From positions 10,054,001 to 10,118,000 of the forward strand of contig NC_059545.1 in the NCBI RefSeq assembly GCF_905220415.1: a stretch of DNA of 64,000 bases, written 5' to 3'. Positions 41,955 through 55,318 of this stretch are shown one piece after another. Numbering within the stretch: position 1 is the stretch's first letter; every line of letters begins with the position of its first letter. The DNA comes from Colias croceus. Lineage: Eukaryota > Arthropoda > Insecta > Lepidoptera > Pieridae. Position numbers and translations under genes: made by a program. The notes under the pieces were generated by a model. That model was not told where the DNA came from and ran no database searches. It saw only the letters and a program-made list of their open reading frames with translations.

Positions 41955-42152
41955 CAGACAAAAATGCTCATAAAATAAAAACTACTGGGCCTAGCCGAAT
42001 AAAATTTTTATGGGACCAATTCGACACCATCCTGCATCGAACAAAAAAAGAATCACGTAAATCGGTTCAGAAACCTCGGAGTAATCGGTGTACATACATA
42101 AAAAATTGATAACCTCCTCCTTTTTTTTGAAGTCGGTTAAAAATGTATGCTC
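41955..42152 (-). repeat. 'aaccgacttcaaaaa' repeat, copy 2
   Basis: A direct copy of 40567-40770 with only a few differences, ending tttgaagtcggttaaaaa. Together with the palindrome to its left it may be one larger element (41430-42152) with the aaccgacttc motif at both edges. Confidence 0.7.
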
Positions 42153-43489
42153 ACAATATGTCTAGGTCATAACTCATCTACATATCGAAAGATGCAAAAT
42201 CAAGTCATTATATTTATTTTGTGTGAAAGAGGAAGAGACATATGTATAAAATTATTGCATAAAAACCTTATGCGTATGATTTTGTATTCTTATATCAACA
42301 AATCAAAATTGATTTCACTATAAAAACTCAAAGAAGGATGCAATATACTTTAAAATTTTGGCAATTATTGCACATAATTTGCAGTTTATTTTGATGTACT
42401 CATACTGTTATCATTTCCGGACAAAAAGTAATGAAGTTTGTGGTTAAATTTACACAAAAACGTCATATGAAGACGTATTTTGTTTGTTCGTCCGTTTTTA
42501 TAAAAGTTCAACGATCGCTTTGTTTGCTTGATTTATCAGACCATATATTATTTCTCATTATTTGATCTATAGACTCGACATAAGTAAAGTTAAACGAACT
42601 TAAGATTAGTTCATGGTATTCTACAATTTTCGTTCGTTTAATATATTTTAAACTGCGATACTGTTAAATAACCTTTTAGTTAATTTTATTTAAAGGTATA
42701 TTCATTATTTTTGCAGGAACACCATTAAATTTTCATACAATGAGACTAAATAAACGGGTTTTTTTTAAAATGAATATTTAAATAAAAGACCAAACAATTT
42801 TTATATATCATATTTTATTAGTTTTAGCCTTTATTGCCCAACTTTTATGTGTAGTTTACATATTTGAATAAGTTCTAACTTTGTCGTAATTGTAGAATTG
42901 GTGTATTGGAAGCGTTAGCTAATATTAAATATTCTGTGGTATTGGCTAAATGAATAGTACTAAAAAATGTAAAGGAATTGACTCAGCCAGCTCTTTTCGT
43001 CTGCGATCAGAAATTGCTCTAATTTTCAGAACAGTCGAACCAAATTTACTGGTCCGTGGTTGTTATTATTAATATAATACATCTAGGAGGCTATCCTGCT
43101 TCGCTTCGGCTCACTAAATAACATATTACCTACGTTAAAAATATAGCTTAAAATTTATGCATTTCTTATAATTAGTGTGAAATTGAATTACAATTTGCCA
43201 CGCCTTATAACGGTATTGTAACTTTTGAGATTTCGTTTGTAAAAAATAACAAAAGTGGTTTCAAGTTAGTAGTTATCGGATGCATGTTAATCATTCATAG
43301 AGATAAGAAAGATTTGAACTCTCGATAAACAACTAACGTTCTGACGCGGGTTCTCTTGCCCGCACCTCATTCCGCTACTGTTATTCCTATACTTTGTATA
43401 TTATATGTATATCCCATTTGACTGTCTTTAAAATATTTTGTGTTAAGAACCAATCTTTTAAGGTTCTATCTAATTTCTCCTTATACAAG

Positions 43490-43580
43490 CTGTGCTATGT
43501 GGTTTTGCCCGAAGTGCTCCGCTCCTATTGGTCTTATCGTGATGATCATTGATCACTTATAATATTAAGTAGTATAGATT
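43490..43580 (+). repeat. Fragment of the 'gctccgctcctgttggtc' repeat
   Basis: gctccgctcctattggtctt followed by atcgtgatgat and agtagtatagatt; a shortened relative of 62957-63151 and 54972-55147. Confidence 0.5.
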
Positions 43581-44588
43581 AGAAAACGTAAACTAATATG
43601 GTTTGTGTATACTTATAATCAAGGATATCATACTGCATACAACATTAACAGTAATCACACGTAAATGCATGGACAATACGTTAATACGAAAATCGGCAAG
43701 GCAAATCCCAAAGTGCCAATCCAAAACAACTTTCCCTCGATGGCAATGGAACAATTTCGCATGGAAAGCCTACCGTCATACCGTGACGCAGGTCATCGTT
43801 GTACATTGTTAGAATTGTTCAGTTTATTGCATTTTCAACGGATTTATATAGTTTTTGAAGTAAAACTTCTTTATCGGGGTTGGAAAAAAATTTAGTGTAA
43901 CATTTTTTCGTTACGCGTGACATTTTTCCGTTACGCGCCATCTTTTTCTTATTCCTTCCACGCACTTTCTGTAAAGTTGCACATAGTAAATTATTTTTTG
44001 AAAAATAAGGTCATGAAGAAGTTTCACTTCTTACGTGTGTACACTAGTACACGCACACATTTTTTTTCCTACTGTAACTTGGAAGTATAAATAAATGAGT
44101 TATTTATGATCATGCTCTGCTCTACGTCAAATGTGGTCATTGACTTAGTTAAACTTAGGATGAATAAAACCTGGTTTAAATCCGTTAAAAAGCTCTAATT
44201 ATAATTGGGCCTGTACATTGCGTTATTTGTTTGATTCCTACAACTATTTACGATACACATTCCTTAGAATATTCACTTATTTGAAGAAGTTAAAACTTTC
44301 TAAACAAACTCCATTCGAGGTGCAAATCAAAATACCTGTTAGAAGTACCAACTAGTTTCATTCATAATAATACCGTCAGGTGTAAAAGCAATTCGTTTAA
44401 TGTGATTGAAATCATCGCAATTGGTGTCAAGTCTGTATTCCAAATATATAAATTTGCAAATGAGGTTTATAAGATGAATATACATTATTTAATTGTGTAT
44501 TTTAGTATTTACATAGAACCTTTGTTTATGGTAGGTACTATTCCGTACGATTACGGACAAACGGCATGGAAATTTCAAAATCGATTTA

Positions 44589-44762
44589 GGGCTGATTTTT
44601 CATCCCTTGGTTAAAACTTATCCGTCCAATAAATTATTACACGATAATATTAAAATGTTACCTGTAAAATGTCAAATGTAGGTAATTAGAATACATTTTT
44701 GAAATGGTAGTGTAATACGTTATTCAACGATTAATTTTAACCAAGGATTGAAAAATCAGCCC
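44589..44762. mobile_element. 174-bp MITE with TTA target duplication
   Basis: The ends GGGCTGATTTTTCA and TGAAAAATCAGCCC are perfect inverted repeats. Similarity runs inward through ccttggttaaaa. TTA flanks both sides (44586-44588, 44763-44765). A 3-bp TTA/TWA target site is the mark of PIF/Harbinger elements. Confidence 0.75.
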
Positions 44763-47700
44763 TTAGTTATTATACATTAATATTATACGTCGTTTACGTA
44801 AACGAAAAGTTTTTATTAATTAATTGGCTATTTCATTCCTGCAGCGACTAACTAACTAACTTTTAGCAATCCAATTATTTATTGCATAATCCAATTTAAA
44901 CGGAAAAATGATCTAAAAAATTGTAGTTCAGATTTGTGAACTTTTGACAAAATTAAAAATATTTTTCCTCCAAATATTAAAATGCATGATGAATTATAGC
45001 GTGGAACCTCATGCCTGTATCCCTGCCTTGGCATAATAATATATGGGCTGATGAAGATCATGGTGATTATCATTCCATAATAATATACAGACTGCAATTT
45101 AAAAAAGTAGCATTGTTCTGTATTCTGGTAGTTTTCCTTTATTCAAAATTTTGTTGTATAATGTACCTATACGTGTTCCTACTCCGCTTTCTATCATTAA
45201 AAATTCATTGATCGATCCTTGGTACTTCGATAGAATTTTCCAGAACCTATTGAGGTCTGAGGAAGAGAACAGTGCAAGTAATAACATTGTATAACGTACT
45301 CCATCGGTTAGAAACACGCTACTTTCTTTAGTTGCGTAATAGTTGGATATCACGGTTTTGTTCGCAATGTTGGTATACATGCTTGTATGATTTGGGCTAT
45401 GTTGGTATAGGAATGTGTTAAATTAATAAAGGTGGTTAATAAAACGCATTTCTATACGAAGCTGTTTTTTTATAGGTTGTTTTATAGGTTTATAGGTCTT
45501 GTGGTAGAGATGTGTTTTATGTCCATTATATAATAAAATACTGTATTATAACTATATACAATATACATACATAGTATCTATTATACTTCAAAAAATATGA
45601 TTTCACGAATCCAAATATTGTTCGTTACACAATTGTTTACAAAAACAGTCTGAGTAAGGATCAAGCATGATTATGAATACTTAATCTGTTATTATTATAG
45701 TATACCGCAATTGCAATAACTTCGCTACTTGAATTAAATATAGAATTATTTTTAAGATAAACATTTATCGAAAACAGGAGCATTTTATCAATAGAAAGGC
45801 AATTGAATCTTATCAAGAAACTTCATGTTTCTGACAAAGATTTCAATGAAGAGAAAACGAAAGGTTCTTTATCCTATATTCTATTGATTAGATAAAAGTG
45901 ATGTTATATAGAATAGGTATAAACTAACCATACAAAATAACGATGTTTAAATATATTTTTTTACGAATTGTATATGTTTTGATGAAACTCAGGCAAATGA
46001 CCGTTGTATCCATCTCAATGAGTTTTACTTTAACCCAAGCTAAACTTAGCACACTTCATGAAGTGATGAAGTATACTTATGGACATAATTACAGGAACAT
46101 AATGTTTTATAAGTAGGTACTTACTTTATATCTACCTACTATCTGTTACTTTTTTGTACCGTTCCTCTAAATATGTCCATGACTCTATTAGTTCAAGTTC
46201 TAAATCATAAAACAAGCAAAAAACATGCAAAGAAAATTCCAGAAAAATGTACAATAATAATAATTAATTAAAACTCATATTTATTCAAATTGTTAAGCAT
46301 GCGTGAATTATTATGCAATATTTGTTGTAAATCTTTTATAATGTGGGTTATGTAAGTGTTTTGGTTGTAAATAAGGAAATAACTCAACATAAAACAGCAT
46401 TATATAGCATTTGTAGGTTATGCGAATTTTCTTACATTTTCTCCTTATCTTAAAACACTACATTTTCGTTTTAAATTCTGGTTTTACCAATTTAACTGTA
46501 TAGACATAATAATCTTGCATCAAATGCTTAGAATTTTCATAATTAAACAATACATAGCCACGTAATTTTGAAAGTCAGAGTAGCCCAGCCAATCTTATAA
46601 AAAATCGAGACAATCACCAACCATCGATCATTATTGGCTATTGCCATATGTTGGCAACATACTGCTAATCAAAAGCAAATTACTCGGAAATAAATAAAAA
46701 TCTAACTACGACATGTAAATTACTTTTCAATCAAGTGACTGTATCTATGAATGTGGGTTATGCATAAATTAATAAACTTAAGATATAGAAAAACTGTTAA
46801 AACACATGATTTTTTTATTTCTAGATAGTGTATAATATAAATTTATCCCGTTATAACAACATAAGGTATAAAATTGCGATTATTTGTGATGTGGCGCGTG
46901 TTTATAAGTAAAATTTAAGGGAACAGTTGTTTTTATTTTTATTTTATACACACAGAAAAAATAACCTTGTTTAATAAATATTATTTAACACGTATTTACT
47001 AACAAAACATCGTATAATTATTAGTTACGGACTACAACAACAACAACTTTACAACTAGTTTTTCTGTAATTATTTGTATATTAAGCTCACTATTAATATT
47101 GTATGAAATTATTCATTTGCACATTTCGATTTAGTATGTAGATAATAATATCATCAAGATACATATATACTTACCGCAAAGAAAATATTACAACTCCTTT
47201 TCATCGCAAGCGCAAATATAAACAATACAGTTGCTAAGCAACAACATTACAAATGTATACGCGCCTCGTAATTCAATAATTGTTTCTAATTTGTGACCTC
47301 CACGCCGCGGTCAAGACCGGATTTCAAACTTCAGAAGGCCAGTCTACACGCAATAGCGAAATGGCTACGGACGCATGTGCCAAAGAGTATTTTTAAATTA
47401 TTTGACCGAAGTACAGTTGTAACTGAGAGCATGTGGGTTTTAGTAAAACTAGATTACATCATTTGTTATTGAGATAAATATAAAGATCATACGATCCTAT
47501 GTATCTTGTTTTATAAGAACATGTCAGGTAACGTCAGTAAATATGGTTGGTCGGATGAATTGCGTGTAAACGCAATTATAGTGGTCGAGAAATTTTTGAA
47601 GGATAGAAAAAATCAATCTTAATAGATCAATTCGATAAAGCATTTGCAAAATTAAAATGCAAAAATGGTTGCTGGTTGAAATGCAGCTAAGATATTTTAT

Positions 47701-48326
47701 GGATGACCTCCCAAAACCTGCCTCTCTAATCTAGATTCTAGATTAATTTCGTCTGAGACACATTATATTCTGATTTAAACTACTTTTTATATGGGTGCTT
47801 ATTTGATCAATTAAAAAACGCCAGTTGGTCTAAAATAAGAAAACTGCATATTTTACGTAAACATGTCTATGAGCACCAGACAATACAAAGCACAATGAAT
47901 TCAAATTCTTCAAAGATCGCTGATAAGCGATAAGGTTGCCTTATTTGCAATGATTATTTTGAATAATTTTTGGAATAATTTTTAATTTGGTGTGGTACAT
48001 AAAATTGAGTAATTCCGGATGACAGGGTAAATGCAATAATGTTAAATTCATAAATTATGTAACAAGTGATTGATGAAACGAATATGAATGCTATTATTAT
48101 CAAACCCGGGTATTTTCATGCGATACCTTCACGATGCTCTCTCAATTACCCGACGGATGCCCTTATAAATGCCCTATATAAATAAAAATGTTCATAATAT
48201 TAAAGTAGGATATAGATATATCACTATTATATCCCTATCCATATTCATGGTCACTAATGACTCTGTCATTTCAATTAACTCTAATGAGTTTGAGTTTGAG
48301 TTTGAGTTTAATATATTTATTTCCAG

Positions 48327-48472
48327 ACGGCGATCTTCACGGTGATCCTCTTGCCATTCCGAGTGATTGTGATATGCTACCTGATCGTGACAGCATGGTT
48401 CCTTGCGTGTATCGGCTTGTACGGTCTGAGCGAGGAGGACCTGAGGAGCAAACCTATGACTGGATGGAGAAG
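48327..48472 (+). CDS. LPCAT: Lysophosphatidylcholine acyltransferase, exon 2
   Basis: The acceptor ttccag ends at 48326; the donor AGAAG|GTATAC is at 48473. It is read in phase 0 from exon 1 and ends with two bases of a codon. 48 codons: TAIFTVILLPFRVIVICYLI, then VTAWFLACIGLYGLSEED, then PMTGWRR. The first 35 residues are a hydrophobic membrane segment with a polar break at PFR. In human LPCAT2 the corresponding region also runs from NPFVH through a hydrophobic segment with P.R to P.TGWRRK, which fixes the identification. I found no third exon (the one with the HX4D motif) in the remaining 15.5 kb. Confidence 0.8.
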
Positions 48473-49081
48473 GTATACTTGTTTTTAATGATAGAGGTTA
48501 TATCGTGTTATGTACTGTTAAGTGTGAAGATTTATGGGAATACGTGTATCCAATTCAAATGATAATATATTAAGACTGTCTTTTAATCTAACTACCAATG
48601 TACTAGTATTTAGGGATGGTGGTGACCACTTAAGATCAGGTAGTTTAATAGCCCCTTTGCTTGCTCTTTCATAAGCATAAATAAGAAATTATCTAGTCTC
48701 ATACAAATGAAATAAGTTTGTGAAGGGTATTTGATAATTGGTCCTTCGAGGATTTTCATAACAGAATTGTTGCTATTGCGTTATTATAAAGATGCAATGC
48801 ATAAAATTGTTAAATATATTTTGCATCATTAATATTTGCATAATGCTTCTTTATGGAATTAATGTAGGCTTAATTTTTATATTTTAGGTCAAGTTAATTA
48901 CCTGGCGTAAGTTTTAAGTATGACTCATAAAATTGAGCTATAAAAAAATTGACAGTTTGAATGACTCATTATCTTCTATAATACCATTACGAAGAAGGCT
49001 AATCTAGAGATTATGATATCAAAAATGATTTTACAGCAATATCGACAAATGATGGACCTATCTCTATATTTTTCTATTTAA
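48473..49081. other. Intronic DNA downstream of LPCAT exon 2
   Basis: AT-rich, nothing recognised. Continues as LPCAT intron 2 to the end of the window as far as can be seen. Confidence 0.5.
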
Positions 49082-49247
49082 CACTAGCTTCCGCCCGCGA
49101 CTCCGTCCGCGCGGAAAAATTAAGTTTTTTTTTCTACGTATTTTTCCGGGATAAAAAGTATCCTATTTTATGCCCAAGATAATAAGGAATAATTATACCA
49201 AGTTTCATCGAAATCGAACCGTTAGTCTTCACGTGATGCCTGAACAT

Positions 49248-49282
<35 letters not shown>
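49082..49282 (+). repeat. Interspersed repeat with (GACA)n tail
   Basis: It begins cactagcttccgcccgcgac, contains gggataaaaagtatcctatt and ccaagtttcatcgaaatcga, and ends in a (GACA)n microsatellite at 49250-49282. A common lepidopteran/arthropod short repeat. Confidence 0.75.
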
Positions 49283-49284
<2 letters not shown>

Positions 49285-50076
49285 AATTTTTTTAATCACA
49301 TATTTGGGCTTGGTATCGATCCAGTAACACCCCCTGCTATTTATTTTTTCAATATTTTCAATGTACAGAATTGACCCTTCTACAGATTTATTATATGTAT
49401 AGATAACTAGTATATAAACATAACATCCTTAACATTAATTTCTAGAACAAACGAAAATTTAACAGTATTTTAGAGGCTCTTCCTTATTTACGGAAAATAT
49501 CTGCAAATATTAAGGAATTATTCAAGGTTTGGTACGATTTTTTAAAAGGTTACTTCCGTCTTACATTTTTCTGTAGATTAATCTAGAGTTTTTAAAGAAC
49601 TAGTTTATGCGACATTGCATTCGAGATTTGCATTATTTTACCTTGGATTTGTCAATGTTAATTCTATTATGAAATAGCTTATTATCTCATCACGAAGGAG
49701 AACTGAGACATTAATTCGTATTATGTAAGGATGGATTGATTATGTTCTTTTATTATCGATGGAAGCGATCCGTAATCTACTTATAAGTATTAAAGGAATA
49801 TTATATGTATATTTTACTATTCATGTTCATTGTATTTTGATCAGAACGTAGGATGATGTTTATGCGTAAAAATAAAAGAATTTGTTTTGAAGTTTTGAAG
49901 GCAGAAATCTTCGAAGTATTTCTTCTCGTGACACTTTTATGATATTGATCTTATTAGTACATAACATGCAAAGTTGATCTAAAGGTCAAACTTGTTAAAT
50001 TACCAAAGTGCATATTGTTTTGGTAATTGCATTTTTTATTTTCGACCGTTGATTACCTGTTAAAGATAAAATATAA
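49283..50076. other. Intronic DNA, nothing recognised
   Basis: AT-rich and unique-looking. No frames, repeats or RNA genes seen. Confidence 0.4.
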
Positions 50077-50170
50077 TAAATTCAAATTCAAATTCAAATT
50101 ATATTTATTTGCAAGAATGTAGTTACAGATTCTAGATGTTTTAATTATTACAATGTTATGTGGCTAATAC
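50077..50170 (-). repeat. 3' end of a truncated LINE ((aatttg)n tail)
   Basis: ttcaaattcaaattcaaatt then atatttatttgcaagaatg. On the minus strand this is a ..gcaaataaatat(aatttg)n 3' tail, typical of insect LINEs. The extent to the right is unclear. Confidence 0.45.
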
Positions 50171-52570
50171 ATTCTACCCATTGATTGGGTGTGCAAATAT
50201 TAAAAAAGAAAGTTAATTAGTCTAATTATTTAAATGTACACACAATTCAATTTTCACAATTACGCGAACGCACTACGATTTACACGATTTACACTACACA
50301 CTTCACTTATCATAAGATTAGTATCATTTTATAGTTTTCTTATTAGCCCTGATAGTTCAAAAAATTTTACACTCAACGTCCCAATCCCATTAAGTTCATA
50401 TACAGGCTGTTTAATTTCACTCGATCCATCAAACTGAGCGGTTCAAATTGCCCTCACGAAGTCAAGTGTTAAATGGAATTGTCAATCAGAAATGCAATTA
50501 GCTGAACGGTGAATGAAAAAGCTGGTGATTACAATCAGATAAATTCTGATCAAATTGATTTGTTCTTATCAGAGAGAGTATTGAAAAGTGTACCTCGCAT
50601 AATTGGGTGTAGCCATTGTTATTTATTTATATGAAAAGTTTGACCTAGCGTTTATATCTACCTGTTTACTTAACTGAAGTTGTACTTTGCGTTTTTACTA
50701 ACTATTTAGTTGAAAAATAAACCATAGATGAACGATACGATTCAGGAGCATAAGGATTATTAGTGATAGAGACCTTAGGACTATGGCGATTGCAATGTAC
50801 AAGATTCACTAAGATTAGGTACATGAGATGGTGTTGTTTGTATGATACTTTGTCAATCTTCCACGATATTGTAAATTCTCGGGTACAAGCTTGACCCAAA
50901 TCGCGAAGAAGCATGCGCTCAACAACTATTTCTGAAGATGGCGTAGGTACTAATTAAATTTCCTCTTTACTTTATGTTATAAGTCTCGTAAGTCTGGTTA
51001 TTTTACCAGTAAATGGAATTTACTTCTGGCAGAGTTTTAGTAATGAGGAAAGTTAATCCAGAACTTTAAACGTTAGTTAATGAAGGCACGTATAGAACAT
51101 TAAATATAAAGGTAAATATTCATGTATATAAGGTGGGTACGTAAATGCTCTTAATATGATTAAAGAATTTATTATTAATTTCGTCTGACCTTCAAAATTA
51201 AAAGTGACGTTGGAGTTTTAATTACATATTATATTACTGCAAATATAATGCGGTTGTTAACCACGGTCATTAATGCAATATCTATATTATTTTAAGCAGG
51301 CCAAGCTCATATTTCGAAATGTAAAAAGTTTAATATTTTTGAAACTAAAGAGATTTTGAAATTTCAGTAGAACTGGTTCTGACTATAGCGTGAATATCAC
51401 ATACTTTCAAAGTATTTGCTTACTCACGTATTAAAAGAAACAACATTTGATAATTGCTTTATTAAAGAGCTAATTATGATAATAATCATTGTTATAATAA
51501 CAATGGATGTAATCTGACAGCATTATGATAACCAACAGTACTTCGTTTCATGGGAATTTTCGAGTTTTTTGAACTTATAGTAATTTACTAATGTTATACT
51601 AGTACATAATTCTACGGAAAAAATGCAGTTTCGTCTTTCTTCACTGGAATATTTTCTTATAAGCTTTATAGATGTCTTTATAAGGGTTGAGACTTGAGAT
51701 TGAAGCCCTATAGGTAAACTTTGTCAAACTTTAGATGATTTGCCTTAGCGGTTAATCGTCTACAGAGTTTATAAGGCTATCCAAGTTGATCCTTTGTACT
51801 TCAGCACTAGTAAGATGTCTTCTGTTGGGATTAGTTTATGAATTTATTCATATTCTTTGAGATGGAATATTGTTATAGATACAAATTACGAAAATACGCG
51901 ATGAGTGAGTGATTTTTTTAAATTGGCACGCTCTCTCAGGTAAAGAATATTTTATCTCACAGTAGTAATCATATTGTAATTTTAGCAACATTGTTGTTAT
52001 CACGGGAAATGTTATGAATTGATATTAAATTTCGTATCAAAACAACATCCTATAGGTGTCATCAGGAACATGTTAATAGTAACAGGTTATTTCTTCTTAA
52101 AATATTTCCCATTTTCATAATATATATTTTCATTTTGTAAAAGATAGTATCATTCCGTCGGAAAATAAATTTTATTGTTTATTTAAGAAAGAATTTTATC
52201 TAGTAGGTACTAGGGTCTAGGTATATCGGACGCATCGGCCTATAACTAAGCCTGTATGCAATTTATCTAAGAGAAGTCTGTGTAATATACAATGACTGCA
52301 ATCATATCATGACCTTTGGATTTGCAGGCTTTTGTTCTATTGTCTTATATCTGAGCTTAATTCTTTGTTCGCGTCTAGTGCAGAAATTAGTTGCTTTCGT
52401 ATAAAAATACGCTTATTTTTCTGTAGTGTTTGTTGAGAGCAATTTTGTTACGCGACGTGGATATACTCGCGTATTTCTGTAACGAAGTATTGTTACAGAT
52501 ACAAATTGTATGCAGAATAATAAAGTTAAACCAATGAAAGTGAAATGTGAACCGTACGTGTTCCATGTTA
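50171..52570. other. Intronic DNA, nothing recognised
   Basis: 2.4 kb of AT-rich sequence with no gene, splice-supported frame or repeat that I can name. Confidence 0.4.
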
Positions 52571-52784
52571 GGCTGGTTGCAGAGCTTGACCAACCATCAG
52601 TGCGTACGTCAGTCGCGCTTGTCATATGTATGGAAATTCATAAAACCGTTCATAGCTAGACCGACCATACGCACGCGTATTGTCATGCGTATTAGTGTCA
52701 TATTCATACACATTGTTGATGCGTATCGTCAGGACCGACGGTACGTACTACGCACTGATGATCGGTCAAGCTCTGCAACCAGCC
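52571..52784. mobile_element. 214-bp MITE with TTA target duplication
   Basis: The ends GGCTGGTTGCAGAGCTTGAC and their complement are perfect inverted repeats, continuing imperfectly through atcagtgcgta. TTA flanks both ends (52568-52570, 52785-52787). By target site it is PIF/Harbinger-like. Confidence 0.8.
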
Positions 52785-54297
52785 TTAAATGCGTGTTTGA
52801 CAAACTTAGAAAATTAGTAGTCTGAGTCTGAAAACTGTTATCAATTGTAGTTTGCTTTGTATAGAAGTTGTGTCATAAATTTTTAAAGCATAGAATAAAA
52901 TAGACTAGCTATAAAAATGAAATTCAACTTTATCATATATACAAATTCGAGTAATGAATTATATTACGGTCTTCGTTTTCTATAACAACGTTCAACTAAC
53001 AATATTCAGTTTAACAATTTACTAGAAAGCCTGAGTGACGCAACCCAACTCATTTGAATCATAAACCAACAGAATAATAAGGTTTATTGATACACATCAT
53101 ACATTGCTTCATTAATACGAATTCTATCACATTAAACTGAACATAAGAAGCGATGTATTAGTGGCCTTGAATGCGCCACAATTCGCACGCCTATTGTATG
53201 CAGTTTAACCTTAATACAAGTGGAGATTGAAGCGATGTCTCGGATCACTTTGTAGATCTAAACTCGATTATGTACTAGCTTGTGTCATTGACACTAATGA
53301 TTGATGATCTAGCTATCTCCTTGGTTAGAAATGCTTCTCGTAAATTCAGAATTTTTGTTTAATTTTGTGAATGTATCAATATTACGAGAATAAAGAATTC
53401 GTTTATTCAAGCAAACAGTTAACCTAACCTTAGAGCTAAATACAATTATTTAAACAGTACTATAATTTTATTCATTTCCGTTTATACCTAACTTAAATAT
53501 GTTTACTTTTCGCTCAAAATATTTACAGTTATAAAATAGTCATCACCTTGTTACTCACGATAAACAATAACAATACACTGTCATTATGTGTGCCACTTTC
53601 ACCTAGAAGTAAAATTATAGCGTATTTATGACAGAATTATAGGACTTAATTTATTTTATTTAATAGAGATTTATTACAATGGTCATTGTTGTCGGAATCG
53701 GTTTTGTAAGATATTGTGATACTTGGCCTTCATGCTTTAATTCAAAAGTCAATTTCCTAGTTTTTACTAAATGAAAAATCTAATAAACATACCATTACCG
53801 ACAATTCATTACAGCCAAGAGGTCATACCTAATTGTATTTTGGAGCATAATTAATTAGGTACATGCGTGGTACATGTATTGGAGTGTCAGTGTCAGCTCC
53901 ACTAAACACAATTATGTACCAAATATAGTGTCAATCAAATTGAAATACAAACGAATGTACTAGGCATGTGTTGTTCACAGATGTTGGCAAAAGCATTCAC
54001 GTGAATGAAGGGCCAATTAATTGTTTCCATTCATTGTTTACACGTGCGAAAAATGGATTGGAATAGATACAACGTACACCACGTGGTGATATATTTGGTA
54101 CTTTTAAACGAATAACGCCTACATTGTTTTAAGCTTTACCCACATGTAGAGGCGATTTGTAATATCTAATACGACGGGTGGTTCTTGTATTACTGAATAT
54201 CAGAATATTAAAAAAAAACCTTTCATGACTTTCAAAGGAAATAAAATTGATTTCAAATATTTTTCTGAATTCATTAAAATGGCACTTTTGCATCATA
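52785..54297. other. Intronic DNA, nothing recognised
   Basis: 1.5 kb of AT-rich sequence. No gene or repeat recognised. Confidence 0.4.
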
Positions 54298-54861
54298 GTT
54301 CAGGATACATCGCCCATTTTTGCAAGTGACTACTATCAAGCTAATTTTCCGTTTGTAGCTTTATTTTGATGAGACGCCCAATAATTTCGTGTACGAAAGT
54401 CTCGATTGTGGTAGCTAACAGAGATAACAAGGATAAAAAATTTTGATTTGATGGTTCTCAAATATTTATTACTAACTGAATTTTTTTTTGTTCAATCTCA
54501 AGATAATTACCTAAATTATTCGAAAAAATATTTGTCCTACAAAATCTATGGTTGGTTCAAAGAGTCCCCCTTTCCAAAGTGTATCGATAACGAGGTCATC
54601 ATAAATGATTACTAACAAGCTGATTTTTTTGTTTTCACTTAGTTAATGTTTATATAATTCAACAGACATATTGTCCTACAAATTGCGTAATAAATATTTG
54701 AGAATCATCAAATCAAAAATTTTTATCCTTGTTATCTCTGTAAGCTACCACAATCGAGAGTTTCGTACACGAAATTATTCAGTGTCTCATCAAAATAAAG
54801 CTACAAACGGAAAATCAGCTTGATAGTAGTCACTTGCAAAAATGGGCGATGTATCCTGAAC
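54298..54861. mobile_element. 564-bp MITE with ~177-bp inverted ends and TA target
   Basis: 54298-54475 and 54686-54861 are reverse complements with few changes. They start GTTCAGGATACATCGCCCA on both sides and are flanked by TA. The TA target suggests Tc1/mariner; no coding sequence. Confidence 0.75.
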
Positions 54862-54971
54862 TATCAACTTTTTTGCATCGATCGATAGGCTCAATTATAA
54901 GGATAATCAACTATCTTTCATTCAAAAGGATATAATAAAACCTACGTTTGTAGGTTTTCCAATTATTCATT

Positions 54972-55147
54972 ACTAGCTGCTCCACGCGATATCACCCCCG
55001 TGGCTCCTGTTGGTCGTAGCGTGATGATACCTTCCTCGATAAATGGGCTATCTAACAGCGAAAGAATTTTTCAAATCGGATCAGTAGTTACCGAGATAAG
55101 CGCGTTCAAACAAACAAACAAACAAACTCTTCAGCTTTATAATATTA
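54972..55147 (+). repeat. 'cgtggctcctgttggtcgta' repeat, left part (split by insertion)
   Basis: It starts tagctgctccacgcgatatc, passes aaatgggctatctaac and a (caaa)n run, and reaches ctcttcagctttataatatta. The intact relative at 62957-63151 goes on to ..gttagtatatagattt. The missing end (ttagtatagatt) is found at 60725, so everything between is an insertion. Confidence 0.7.
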
Positions 55148-55161
55148 AACACTTGACCGTA

Positions 55162-55318
55162 ATTTGAAGCTTACTTATTGAGAAGGCACCTAGCTTTTTC
55201 CGCCTATTTTCCCTCTCTTTCTCGTTGTATATATGCTATCTCTCTCGCACAAGGCACACCTCCCACCAGGTGGCGCGGCCGGCGCACGATAATGTGCAGG
55301 CGCTAGATCTTCTTCATT
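55162..55318 (-). repeat. Unit U2, left inverted copy
   Basis: 157 bases identical (157 of 157) to the reverse complement of 60520-60676. GC-rich middle (ggcgcggccggcgcacgata). Minus-strand frames through it (55435-55190) carry LDANEEDLAPAHYRAPAAPP and CERDSIYTTRKRGKIGGKS, then stop. I do not recognise the peptide. Confidence 0.85.

Larger units (their letters stand above)
38109..48326 (+). other. LPCAT intron 1 (10.2 kb)
   Basis: AT-rich, no other gene recognised. It contains several lepidopteran short repeats, a 129-bp-arm palindrome (41430-41717) and a TTA-flanked MITE (44589-44762), listed separately. The stretches 38.1-39.8, 42.2-44.5 and 44.8-48.3 kb otherwise hold nothing I can name. 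Confidence 0.65.
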
